Source: Lineus longissimus
Lineage: Eukaryota > Nemertea > Pilidiophora > Heteronemertea > Lineidae
Reading direction: 5' to 3'
DNA length: 64,000 bases
Assembly (NCBI RefSeq): GCF_910592395.1
Contig: NC_088319.1
Coordinates: 16,926,001 to 16,990,000, forward strand
In this document: positions 24,701-36,990 of the stretch, piece after piece
Numbering within the stretch: position 1 is the stretch's first letter
How the letters are laid out: each line of letters begins with the position of its first letter
Notes under the pieces: generated by a model
The model's database searches: none
The model's input: only the letters and a program-made list of their open reading frames with translations
Told to the model about the DNA's origin: nothing
Translations under genes and position numbers: made by a program

Positions 24701-26400
24701 CCACATTCGACAACCAACTCATGGTGTCACTCGCAGTTTATAAGGCTGGTAAAGATTTGCCTCTGGGTCCGCTGAAACCCACAGGACTTCAGTAAAGTCG
24801 TGTTAGGTTGAGTTTCACGCACGTTGTCTATTTCAACACTTTTTGTTATAAGACTGTGTAGTTCCGGTGTAAGTGACGTTAAAGTGTACAATATGTGGTT
24901 ATTCATTTCGCATTAGTTGTAACCATGGCAAGTAATATTCTAGAAAGAAACGTCTTCTTTTCGATTGCGTGCAGGTTGGTTTCTGTATGAGCTCTTGACT
25001 AAGTATTCTCAGTTTTTCTTGTTGGTAACAACACAAATTGCTAGAAAAACGGGAAATATCTTGGTGTGACCAATCAGTTTTGCATTTGCGTAATCATCCG
25101 CCGAGGCCGTGCTGCATTTAAAAGAAATTATAAAAAGATCGGTTCAGAAAGTTCAAGAAACCAGAAAATGAAGCATGCTTTGCAATATTCTCTACTCTCT
25201 GACGTGTGCAATATCTGACAGGTTATGTTCAAGAAGTTCATGAAGGCAACACATGATATCACGCATTTCCTATCGTTACATCTTCTTTCAAATTTCATTT
25301 CAGAATCCGAAAATAACTTCTAGATAAAATCTATACTTTCTCTCATCGAAAACCTTTAAATAATCTAACCAGATTCACCTATTAGACAGGGTGTTGACTA
25401 TTGATCTGAGCACCATCGCTTGAGAGAGCAGCGGGTGAGATTTTGACGAGCCTGGCTAATGTTTATGACATAGCTAATGCAAGCTTTGACCATAAAGAAG
25501 CAAAGGAAATGCAGGCTGGTAGTCATTCATGATATAAAAGCTGTTGCCTTTCCGTAAACTTGACGAAAGGACACTCACTCCCAGCAACCTTGTAAAGCAT
25601 CACCGACTGCTATACTTCTACATAAATACGCGTACATGCAGTGAAGTCCGTGATGTCTAGTTCGTTGGTATTTTAAACGAGGCATCAATGCCATCTTGTC
25701 AAACGGCATCAAGATCCAAAGATCAACATCTAATCCATAAAGAATTCCACTTGCATCTAGCTTTAGTGCTTTTAACTTTACGCTAAGGTCAAACCCATTA
25801 AGAAGGCAGATAGTATTCTTCCTTTGACAAAAGGCAGAATTTATTGAAAGGAATTCTAGTATTGTCTGCTTTACTCTCATTTGTCGGCTTGCAAGGCAGG
25901 ATGCTACTCTAAAATTCTGGTTTTGGCTTCTCTCAGCGGCCAGGCGACATAAACATGATGTTCTCCACCAGTTCAGATAAGGCGTTAACTGCCGAAAACA
26001 TCACCAATATAAGGAAAACATAAGGAAAGGATCCTTAGAGAGGAGTTAATCCAATGAATGTATACCTTTGACTTTCTGATTCTCTCCAACCGCGCCCTGT
26101 TACATTTGGTTTTAGTCCAACTACGAGTAAAATTAGGCCTACGGATAGAAGCTTATGCAAGTGGAAATAGCGTTATTTCCCCATTGCTGAAGGTCTACGC
26201 TTTTCCCTTTTAGGTTCAAACAGGTTAAGGGATAAGACTTGAACAGATTCATATCAAATTCTTATGCAGAGTTTAAATGATTCTATACAGGCGAGATGAA
26301 GATCAGCCATCAATCACTACAGCGGCGTCAGACAATTTAAATCGGAATATGTTGTAAAAACCTCATTGGCTGAACTTTTGATGATGTTGATTTCGATCCA
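21780..26400. other. Non-coding stretch, no gene recognised
   Basis: AT-rich sequence with only short frames of random composition. No convincing repeat, signal peptide or domain was seen on either strand. It lies inside the presumed large intron of the allatostatin-C-type gene. Confidence 0.4.
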
Positions 26401-26419
26401 AATCTTCAATGCTCGCTTG

Positions 26420-26700
26420 AATCATACGCCGTGGAGGTGGAGGCATGCTTTTGTCGCTGGTTCAATTGCCGCCCAACTTGGCTGATGCACATGTCGTTAT
26501 CATCTGGAATGTCCGCTCTGTCGTCCTTCTTTCTTGGTGCCATTGTAAAGGTCATTATGACCTGTATGGTTACCAGTGGTGCATGTACTTTTACCAATGT
26601 ATATTTTTACAAGTGCACTTTATTTACTGTGTCGGTTTTGTTATGTTTTATATTGCTGTGTACATGTATCTACGAATAAACTAAACTAAACTATGCCAAT
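26420..26700 (+). mobile_element. Possible retroposon 3' end with ACTAA-repeat tail
   Basis: The segment ends in TACGAATAAACTAAACTAAAC, a poly(A)-signal-like hexamer followed by a short tandem ACTAA tail, as seen at 3' ends of some LINEs and SINEs. No coding remnant was identified and the 5' limit is a guess. Confidence 0.3.
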
Positions 26701-27399
26701 AGAATGAAATCAATGGGCGTTTTACCACCTTCTTTGTATCAATCTCAAGACTAACTTAATACCAACTCGATTCAGTCGTCAGAAGTTCATTTCATCACTA
26801 TCTGATCTCGAGCTAATCTAATAGATCTAACATCAGACTAAAAATTGGATTGACGCTTAATCCTTCACTCACGTTATTACCCTTTAACATTAGTCGCCGG
26901 GAGATGACAACCAGGCAAGAGAGACCTAACGGAAGCTGTGTTCACACGGTGTGATTTCTAACTGGAGAGTTGGATATGCCAGCATTTGGTGCCATATGGG
27001 AAGAGAGAGTAAGCTATCTTTAATACCCAGCTGTGCAGACTGAAATGTACAGACACTGCAACTTGGGCGCAACTTTTGGAATTGGTCAAGATGCTTTTAT
27101 AAAGGGGGAATCTGAACCAGTCGGTTGCGTTGAGTTCAAGGTACATGTAGCTTTGTTTGGTATAGCACGGAAATGCATTGCACGATGTACTATGCGAACA
27201 TATCCATGTGGTGCAGTGTTCACTTCCACTTTCGTTGGGGAAAAGTAAGTCGATCAGCTCGAATCTCAGCAGCTGTGATCACACGTGTTCAGGGCACATG
27301 TAAGCAAAGGTGGTTCAACGTGATCCTTCTCAATGGGCTGTGGCGATGGTCACAATCGTTTGAGATGCTCACTTGTGAGAAACTAGCATGCACGGAGCC

Positions 27400-30300
27400 T
27401 TGCACAATGAGCCAATAACTACATGTCATTAGCGCCCATTCGTGACTGCATCAACGAAACGCCACAGCATCGGATAAATCTTGGTCGCAATCGCTTTGAC
27501 TGCCTCTTTGACTAGTCGATCGTCGTTTGCAATAACCGGCATAAGAACCCAAATATGGAAGGGAAGTGTAGTGTAGCCGTAGAGAAATGAAAAGGTCGAC
27601 AGAGACTGCGGACATCCGCTCAGAGTAGACAGCTACATTTTAATCAAACGTGGCATTTCTTTCTGACACTACATCTTCCGTTACGATACACCATGCCCGG
27701 TGCCTCGACAAACGGCCAGGGCCTCTTGGTGTATTCAATTCAATTCATGACAGAACGAAGTCGAATTACGACACCGTCCAGAAAATTAAGCGTGGGTGTA
27801 AACCTAATATGAAAAGAATGAAGTCGGTGAAGTCAGAAAGGACAAATCGATTTGAAATGTTTTGGAATCAAGCTGAGTCGCACGAGATTTGGCATTCGAA
27901 CTGATGACGCCCGAATTGGTTCAGACGACGAAGATTCGCGAGTGGCTTTGAAGCCAAAAGGACGTAGCAATGTCATTAAAGTGTTTTTCAGATCGATATG
28001 GTCAAAGGTACTTGGCTGACGTCTTGTCACTAAACTGTAATAGTGTGATCACAAGTAGTTCATCCGAGTACCTTTGGCCAGAACGATGTGGAAAACACTA
28101 GAATGCGGTTAGAACAACGAAGAATGTTTGCATCGTTCATCCTCGAGACATTATCAAGTTGCCTCGCTGATCGACCATCTCCGCACGACCTTGTTCAACG
28201 AACACAAATTCCCGCGTGGCGGCCAGCCCAGCCGTTAGCTGAACTTTCTAAAAGGGGTTGTGCCTCCTGGTTGTGGTCACACAGAGCAAGCAGAGGCATC
28301 CCAAAGGTCGTTTAATACCTCCTCACCTAGCCACTATTCCCCTTGTGGGCGGAGGCGGAATGCACAAGGTATGCCACACGGTTTAATCTCAAATATCGCG
28401 GTGTCTCTCGCTCTTTTTGTATGTTGGCACGTTAGTATCATGTTGTTAAACATCTGAATTCAATACAATGCATATTTTTAATGTTGTAAGATGTGCGTAG
28501 GGATTTTTAGTGCCTTATCAGGATGGGAAAATGGGTTTGAATCCTTGGAGAGACTTATAAAAAGGATAAACACTGACACCTTTACACTTATAATGTTGGA
28601 CTTATGTCTAGTTGTACATGTTTAGTTACACGGCCACCAATCGCACAAAATACTCGACAGACCTGTCTCCTTTCCCCGGGGCGTTTTCTTGGAAGTTATT
28701 TCCCATGAACTATCGATTGATATAGTAGACATGATTATCGTAAGATAACGGGGTATAGGCAAATGGAAGTCGCGTTCTACAAAAATTGCCCTGAGACTCT
28801 ATTATCATGAGTCCTTATACCCTTGTCCGACATCATACGACGCTCGTCTTTCACAACTAAGTATTGCCTTTGAGGGATGCGTGGTAGGCGTTCGATTTCA
28901 CAAACTATTTTTCAAATTTACATGTAGCTCGGAGAGTGTCTCTGTTAATATTCATAGAGCGTCATCTGATGGTAAAAACATATTTGAAGATTTTAAATGT
29001 GCAGATTTAAATGAATGAATTATATCTTTTTTCAAATGATACAGGAATTCCTGAGTCACGCGACAATGCGTCTATGGTATAAATTAGATCAAGTTTGAAA
29101 GTATAATTTATCGGATTCACCATTTTTTGCATCAAACCAATGTTCAAAGGTATATATTATCAAATCGTGTGTGACAAAATTGTAAAATTTGCTCATATCT
29201 CATCTGTAACACTGAATTGAGCGATACCAAACTAACGTTAGACGTTCAAAGTTACTGAGAACTCACCATATACGTGATTAAGGGACGCAATCAATGCGAA
29301 GACTAGGTGCACAAGGTGCATCAGCAGTCGTGTTACGCATTATAGTAACAGTCAGCAATGGCGCTGTCTGGAGCATGATAAAGGCGTTGTCTAGAGTGAT
29401 AGCCGATCACAGGTATTCCCCAAGGTGCACCGATCCTTGTTTCAGCCTGTACTTGCCTTTATGTCCTGCGCTCCTTGTATTGAATTATGACAAGAAGAAA
29501 ACAAATGTCATAGTCGACACGCCTGGGGTACACTTCAATTTTCTTTGTTACTAGATATATGTGCACTTTCAAGAGAGAGACATGGTACTTCTGTAACAAG
29601 ATGCCCAAAAGGGAAACACGCTACTGATGTTTGGTATCGACACTTGATTGTCATGAGTCAATATTATCAGTGCCCACCGGTAGCTGAACTAATGTTGTAT
29701 TATATAGTTCGATCAAACTGGTGAAACAATTCCTGTGGCACTTTCTGAAAGACATTTCAGGATAAATGGAATCACTTGTTCCTCATCTTGGTTCCATCTT
29801 CATCAATAGATCAGAGTGTCTCACTATCTCAAGTAAAAGCCTTTTCTTTTCATTTCTAAGTGTTATGTGGGAGTTGTCGAGATAAATGTGCGATGAGTTT
29901 TGGGTTATGAGAGTGGCGTAGTGTATATGGCCACAGACATAGAGTGTCTGTAGCGAAGGAGTTAAGGACTTTTGACATCTAGCTAAAGCTGGTTGATATC
30001 AGATTGAGAGATACATCATTGGACTTTCACGCCTTTCTGATGATATAACTAATACGTGTTCCAAACTACTCAATCATATACATTCCTTCATCGCATTCGT
30101 TAGAAACCATTGAAATGTAATTACGATTGGAATACATTAATACGAATTGATGAGTCGTGTTTTGCGATGATAATGTGTCATCAGTAAGTGAAGAGGGACC
30201 AGATAGTCAGGATCGTTAGCCAGAATCTGCAAATTAAGATACGGTAATTCGAATATTACCTGATTGGTCTTTGAGCCTGCTGACAATATGATATCATTCA

Positions 30301-31160
30301 ACTTACTCTTAGGGCGATGTAACAGTCATACATGTAGCGGGTTTATTGTTGAGGTTGACTGGGTCGAAAGACTAACTGCTCACGTACTCGCGCGCATACT
30401 GTAGAAGCTGATCACAATGACGGGTAATATGTATCAAATAGATCCTTCAAACCTCTGCACACGCGCTAACACCTCTGCAACAGGATCTCTGCAAGCAGAG
30501 ATTGTGATATTCCGCGGAATTCTTATCGCGAGTTTGCTCTGCAGTGAGCAACGATCTCGACCGGCAAGCAAATGGTGTAACCAGAACCTTCTGACATTCA
30601 AGCCTGGCCTAAAGACACGGTAAACATGTCCTGCAATTAGCAACTACTCTGCTTAAAACGTGACCAGGCGAGGTGTCTCCGAATTGCCCTCCCTGTTTGA
30701 AAAATGAATTGGCAACCATTTTGATGTAATATGCTTTATTCACCCCCAGTCACATTTCGGCGAACCGACTGAAACCCCGAGGTCACGGTTTTTGTAGTCA
30801 CGGCATAAGGACCTCAATTAGCAAAGTAACAGTAATCGACAACGCACAGCGTCGCTTTCTATTCCGGCGCTCGTCTCCTTTCTGAGAAAAGCATTACTCA
30901 TGTAAAAACTTGAATCCTCCCATTCTAAGTTCAAAGCCTTTTCGAAGTGGAATTACTAGTATTTGTACCACCCAGATGCTAATCTCCGACTGCATATCGT
31001 GGTATTTGTTGCAGAAATCTTCTAACACCAAGGCAAGCCTTTTCTAAAGGGATTTTTTTCAATTTCAAAGCTTTATTCTTTCCTACAATCCAGTGAGTTT
31101 CCTCATGTTGTGTAGTTCGATGAAGGAAACAGACTAAATCATACAGATATATACATTTTC
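27400..31160. other. Non-coding stretch, no gene recognised
   Basis: Only short frames without domain, signal-peptide or splice support on either strand. It continues the presumed intron. Confidence 0.4.
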
Positions 31161-31176
31161 AAAATGGTATCATACG

Positions 31177-31345
31177 TGAAGAAAGATTCCCATCCTCCTG
31201 TCAAGGTGCTTTGGGTCTCTCGGTTGTGAACTATGGTCGTCCAGTTTTTCGAGCCACGCTGGAAGAGATCCCGTGTACAAGCCACGCTCGCAATGCTCAC
31301 AGCAGCACTGGTCCATTATCGTCCCAATCAGGTCTATTTGCAAAA
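31177..31345 (-). other. Candidate internal exon with CCC-x2-C cysteine cluster
   Basis: The minus-strand frame reads LIGTIMDQCCCEHCERGLYT, then SLPAWLEKLDDHSSQPRDP. An AAATAG acceptor-like site lies upstream (near 31345) and a CAC|GTATGA donor-like site downstream (near 31177). The QCC-x3-C spacing recalls an insulin A-chain start, but the fourth A-chain cysteine and a basic cleavage site are missing. The pyrimidine tract is weak and the phase does not match the 34383 exon. Chance is quite possible. Confidence 0.2.
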
Positions 31346-31759
31346 TGTGTACAAATCTATGTAATTCATCTCCCGACAACGATTTTGTCAGGAATACAAC
31401 ACTGACATAACAGATCGTATTAATACCTTCTTGAAAATGAAATACAATGTCATGATGTCAGGAACGAGAAAGATACATTTAAGCCCGACACCCGTTGTAT
31501 ACCGGCGGTATGACGACTAACGCAAAAGGTTACTGGTATCCCTACTCCTAGTGACACTTGTTATTATCTCGATCAGACCACGTAATATCGATCGAGCTAT
31601 CAACTGTACGAAACGCAAAAATAATGCATACTTGAATGTTACACTAAATGAGTAAAATAAGCCATGACATTTGTAATTGATATCGAGGATGCTCCTTCGG
31701 GTGCAAGAGTGTCAGGAATTTGCAATGATATATGACCAATGATCTCCTCTGAATAAATG

Positions 31760-31774
31760 GGGGGGGGGGGGGGA
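31760..31774. repeat. Poly-G tract
   Basis: A run of about 14 G after AATAAAT. A simple repeat whose length is probably unreliable in assemblies. Confidence 0.8.
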
Positions 31775-32272
31775 TCAGGTGAGGCGGACAGATGTAACAG
31801 CCGGGAAGCCAGCCACGAACACCGTCAGTGTCACTCGGAAGGAGGAAACAGACGCTCCTACTTCTATCTATGATCCGTCAACTGCACCCCAAGCCCCACA
31901 CCATCTTAGACCACCACAACTCACTAATTAGGTATAGTTGATAGTCAGAAAGCGTTCGCCATGCCAAACGAATAGGACAGGCAAATTACTGAGACTGTTG
32001 AATTTTGTCAATAACCTTCGCCAGCAACTGGTAAACAAAATGCAGTGCCGGAAATATATCATCTCTTCAATCTGATTCATGATTTGGACGATTTATTGGT
32101 ATCCGGTTTGGTGGTTCAAATCAAATGAGCCGGTTACGGGCCGCGGGAATTTGCATGATTACTGGACTGATTCCTAAATTCTCTGTGGCTGGTTGTAGTT
32201 GAGGGGCGAAGCAACTTTCGAGGATTATGAGGCACTATTTTCCCTTACTTTCGACCAGGAGTGGAGGATTAC

Positions 32273-32535
32273 GGTGGGTCTATTGTCAATCTCCAAATGG
32301 CCCATAACCAGCATAATAATTGGAATCACCGCACTGAATGAACACGATTCTATTGTCCTCGAGTCGGCAGGTCTATTGTCCACCTACTCCTTAATTTCTG
32401 CGCCAATATGATTCGTACAGCGTGGCGTTTCGAGCCTGCTTCAATGGGTTTCTCTATTTCGATCAGCCACAATGGATTCCGGCGAGCCTATTGTCAATTT
32501 CCAGCGGACCATAACCAGCATAATCATCGCACTGG
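32273..32535. repeat. Dispersed direct repeat, ~50 bp unit
   Basis: YCTATTGTCAATYTCCA followed by CCATAACCAGCATAAT occurs near 32278 and 32487, ~209 bp apart. A third partial GGTCTATTGTCCAC is at ~32370. It is a decayed local duplication of unknown origin. Confidence 0.55.
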
Positions 32536-34382
32536 GATCGTTGGCTAGAACGTTTCAGCGATCCTAGATAACATTGGTTCGGTGTTCGTGTTACTGTTCA
32601 CCGTTACTGTTACTAATTCGCATTTGTATTCACGTTATAGTCTTGAAGAATGGTTAAAACCGCTGATGATAAAGGCCAGGCTCATGTGACATGGAAGCCT
32701 TCGTTTTTAAATGCACACAGTGGAGTCTTCATGTCAGAATACGATGCATGACGTATGCTAAATATGCAGGCATACATTTCTAAAGGTGGTTGAATCCCGA
32801 ACACGTTTCTGAAACCTTCTGTCTTCTCAACTAATAGAAATGAACATGCTCATTCGGAAGACGTGTTTCCTTTCGATTCTTGTCAGAATACGCAAGCATT
32901 CAGTTGTCTGAACTTAATTTCGTACGGGTACATCTGAAAAGTTTTCAAAGGTTCTCGTCCTCAATATCCGGAGACAGGCTTGTTATCTTCAGACGTCAAT
33001 TTGTCTCCGGATTTTTTCATTTGTTGTCTGAATCACTACCGTTAGGTTCTCCATTCTGTTGCTGACACACCATTGTATGATTGTGGCTTGTTGTCAATTT
33101 CACCGTATCGGTTATTGGAGAAGAAAGTTCTAAGCTTGTAGAGAAGACGCGAGAACTCTCACTGCCACTTTAGAATAGACCGAAATTTCATGTAATGGCG
33201 AAATAGCATTTCTTAGGAGAAGAAAAATAACAACAGTAAAAGTTGTGGGAGGTTTTTGAAAGTAGTTGTGACGTCTTCCATGTCAACTGATGTCTCGTAG
33301 TTATAGAACTGGGCGTTTCTTGCGCACATTATAGTTAATAAATTATCTACAAAGCATTTGAAACTTGACCTAACTTTTACCAGAAATCAATATATTGGGT
33401 AGCCCACAAAAACGGGCACATTTACACATATGGAATTGGGCAAATAAGTATCAATATAGTACTTAATGCCACACTCAGCGGCTAGGTCAAATTTGTGAAA
33501 ATAACAGACGACATTTCCACTGCGATTGAGACGAATCTGTACGGGGTTAGTTCAGTACCCAAGAAAACTCGGAAAACCAGCCCCCATCTACTTTAAAAGC
33601 TCCTTACACTTTAAGCCTTGTCGAACATTCTTTTTAGTAACTCGACGAAATCACATAAATTTCATCGCTTCAATAAAGTGAGAGGTTAAAATAAAAAACG
33701 GCATTTAAATATTCGAGATCCCAGTGCGATCTACTGTCTACCACATCTGAAGTGCACCTTGTAAAACAATGGTAAACGCTGTGATTATGAAACGGGGTGT
33801 CGTGTGCGCGTGAATCGCCCTTTTTCGAAAAGTTCATTGACATTTCGAAATAGCGGCGTCTTTTGGTAAAAAGATCGGTGAAGTTCTAATGACAAAGAGA
33901 TTTAACCTGTGAATATTATTCAATGTCTTAAAAGCAATAGCAAAATTTAAGAATATCTAAGAATATTCGATTTGTTTTTGAAGAAAGTGGATGAGAAAGT
34001 GCGCTAACTGAGACATTAGATTCAAAGAAGACAGTTATCGGCATCACATAGATTCGGAGTGTTTGGTTCATATAAAGATGATGTTAACTCAAAATTCTTT
34101 CAATGAAACGCCTTCGAGTCAACTGGAGGGAAAGCTTTGCTTTTATGGCAAAGATAAGTGAAAAAAAGTGATAAAAGTAAAAAGAAGATAAAGAAAAACT
34201 TAATTGTTCGGCCGCGATCACATTAGAAACAGATCAGATCAGAAACTTAATATAGAGAAACAGCTGTTGACATGACGGAGTAAAGGTATTGCCAATAGCT
34301 GTGATAGTTTTTGAGCCCTGTGGAATCGATACAAAACTGGTCACCGTATTTGACTTTCAAAGTCGTATAAAACTTCTCCTAC

Positions 34383-34499
34383 CTGATTCGTAAAGCTGGA
34401 TCCTTCACTTCGTTTCTGTATCCCTCTTGCCTGTGATATAGAGCAAACTGCCAAAAAGGCAAACAGAACGATCCAAAGGTACTGTTCTGACCGCAGCAT
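34383..34499 (-). CDS. Signal-peptide exon, probably exon 1 of the allatostatin-C-type gene
   Basis: ATG at 34499; 39 codons to a CAG|GTAGGA donor in phase 0. Reads MLRSEQYLWIVLFAFLAVCS then ISQA, a classic signal peptide, followed by RGIQKRSEGSSFTNQ with a KR site. A TATAAA 67 bp upstream and a short leader support a transcription start here. Joining to the 13782-13603 exon (also phase 0, same strand) gives a 98-residue preprohormone, a normal size for allatostatin-C precursors. The ~20.6 kb intron is long, and an unseen exon or a separate gene is possible, so the join is inference. Confidence 0.65.
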
Positions 34500-34565
34500 C
34501 TTAAGTTATCTTATCTGTAGAGTGACTGTTGAAGAAGTAAGGACAGATACGCAGATCTCTCGTGC

Positions 34566-34571
34566 TTTATA
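34566..34571 (-). promoter_or_regulatory. TATA box of the signal-peptide exon at 34499
   Basis: TATAAAG on the minus strand, 67 bp before the ATG. This predicts initiation near 34540 and a ~40-nt 5' UTR. Confidence 0.6.
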
Positions 34572-35188
34572 TCAATCACTACTGACTGCGCGGGTATTGG
34601 TTGTTGAGTATTACCCTTTAGAGACCTCCGGTAGTCTTAAATGCCCACACTTTGGATCATTCAAATGACAGAAGGAGTCATTGCGCATGCGTGGGCGGTC
34701 ACGTGCGATGACGCGGTGGTGTTCTTTTGGCGTTAGATTGCTCGGTTTCGATAGTATTTTATGGATATTTTTTCTGTAGTTGTTTTTATGCGTGTGTAAT
34801 GGTGTGCATTAGAGACTACGTATTGGGTTGAAATGAGCTTAGCCAGGCATCATTAATGTCTTGTTCATTATGGCAATATCGACGAAAAAAAATGTCAACC
34901 TGTAATGAACTTGCATCAACTTAATGTAGATACTGAGATAAAGAATACGCAACTAATTAATTTCGGCCTCGGATAATTAAAAAAACCTCAAAGTTTGATA
35001 AATTACGTATTTGATGAACCGTACATTAAGATGTCTAAGGCAAATAAAACATTCGTAACGTCATTTAGGCTGTAAACTTCATGAACTAAGTCGCGCACAC
35101 ATGTTCGCATAAGGCAAAGCGATATATATAAGGCCAACGTGCTGCAAACAATCGTAAAAGATGTTTCTGCATTAAGGGGAAAATCAGT

Positions 35189-35358
35189 CCGGTGTGCAAG
35201 GGATAGTAGTCCTAGGGCTGATAGTCCGTGTAACAATAGCCCGCATTGCTAAATGTTTTGGTTAGGGTTAGCGGTACAATAGATCATGCTGCTTAATTGG
35301 TCAAATACAATGCTACCGGACTATGACTCCAGGGGGACTATATCCGCTGTCACACCGG
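35189..35358. mobile_element. MITE-like element with terminal inverted repeats (~170 bp)
   Basis: The left end CCGGTGTGCAAGGGATAGTA and the right end (reverse complement CCGGTGTGACAGCGGATATA) match with a few changes. An inner GATAGTCCG / CGGACTAT pair extends the imperfect palindrome to ~40 bp per arm. No coding capacity. No certain target-site duplication. Confidence 0.55.
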
Positions 35359-36769
35359 TCCTAGTAAATAACCAAATGCGGTATAGTTCTTCTTAGTTCT
35401 TCTTGCACGATGGCGGTATATATCGTATGCTCGTCATGAACTGCGAGGTAATCCCCAAACCATGCACAGAAGGCTGGTCGGCATTCAGTTGAGATATTCG
35501 TCTTCTTTTCTGTGTATTTTATTGACACGTCAGGCAAAGGATGCATTGCAAAAACGTCATTTTCAAGCCATCTCCTTTGAAGCCGACACAACATGGGGGA
35601 AAACGTGTTACAATATATGGAATAGGGCTAACGCTGCACTATTCATTATCCTTTTGCCGGGTCCGCGGATAATGTTCGTTGCTTTACGTTGCCCTCCAAG
35701 TCACAGGTCTAAAAAATGCGTTGACACAGCGAGTAATATATACATGTACAACGTGCATTTCGATTTTCATTGATACCCTGTGTGCATCGTTTCTTTTACT
35801 GTTAGGATCCTGATCATTTCGTAACAAATTTTGACTCTATAAAAAAGAACGCAACCCACCAAACTAGGAAGCTCATGTAGGATATTGCTTCTGTTTTATC
35901 CCTTGATGTTCATGGATACGTTCAATCGTACACGCACCATAAAAACATTTACATGTATATCTCTCCCAATATTTGTGACTTGAAGCATTTTTACTCTCCC
36001 GATAATTTTCTTTGCGAACTGAACGGAAAAGCACTAAGCATTTTGCTTAGCCTTCGCTGTACACGGATTCGGGTTTCAAATGTCAGTGGTACTTCCTCTC
36101 GGAAGGATAGCTAGGGCAAGTCGTGCAATAAGTAGTTGATGTTGCAAGAAACTGTTTTTATGTGGTTGTGTCCCATTTCGGGGAGAAAGCCAGAGAGAAT
36201 CAATACATAACTATGCTGAGATCTTGGTGCGAAAATAGGCTGGTTTCCCAGCCATTACGAAGAGCTACGTAAGACAAAGTACGAAGTGTTTAAATGTGTT
36301 TTATTGCAAACCTTTTTAAATCTCCACAATTCCTCGTAGAGCTAGGTATTTAAATCTCCCGTCCACAGTTCCTCGTTGAGCTAAGTATAGAAGATGATTC
36401 ACGAGTGTCGTAAAGTTGATTCACCAGCACAGGGTGATCTTCGTTGTTCGTGCTTAGTCGTTCGTCGGAGTTGCGCAACAGGAATAACATTTATAAAAAA
36501 AGACAAAAAACAGGTCCTTTTCAGGACATCTTTGGTTCCTTTAATTGTGCAATTATTGATCGCCGACCTTTAAATCTACCATATGCACGAGTCTTTTCTC
36601 TTGTTAGCTTGACCTGCACACACATTAAATGCTGCCTTTGCTTTTTATGGATTGTTGATGGTAAAGCTGACAAGATCTACTCTCTTCGCGGAGAAAGACC
36701 GAGTTATTCCGCAATCAATGCATGAGGACTTGATAGCCTGACGAATAAAACGGTCACATGGTGCATAAA

Positions 36770-36990
36770 AAGTGTCACGTGCAAAAAAATTCTGGCACAG
36801 CCGCGATGCAGGAATGAGCTATGACGTTATCAACGACCATTATCATTTTGTCCAATCAGAAGCAGCGTATGATGAGACCGCAACCAGTGTCGGGTTGTGG
36901 GATTCGTCAGCGCTTTCAACCGAAGCTGCGACAACAGGGAGCTACAATAACTACCACGCGGAACAGAGCATTGTGGCTGACAGCTAAACA
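36770..36990 (+). other. Open frame of 71 codons, status unclear
   Basis: The plus-strand frame, rich in Ser/Thr/Ala/Tyr, ends ...NNYHAEQSIVADS-stop. The start of the region has CACGTG, TGACGT and CCAATC motifs, so it may be a promoter rather than coding. No signal peptide or domain seen. Confidence 0.15.

Noticed and set aside
25575-25880. 101-codon minus-strand frame
   Set aside because: No recognised motif and no supporting splice or promoter signals.
26406-26597. Minus-strand frame APRKKDDRADIPDDNDMCIS, looked at as a propeptide exon
   Set aside because: No signal peptide or cleavage logic; it overlaps a retroposon-like segment read on the other strand.
35240-35290. GGTTAGGGTTAGCGG, considered as interstitial telomere repeat
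   Set aside because: Only about two units, inside a MITE-like element; not a telomeric array.
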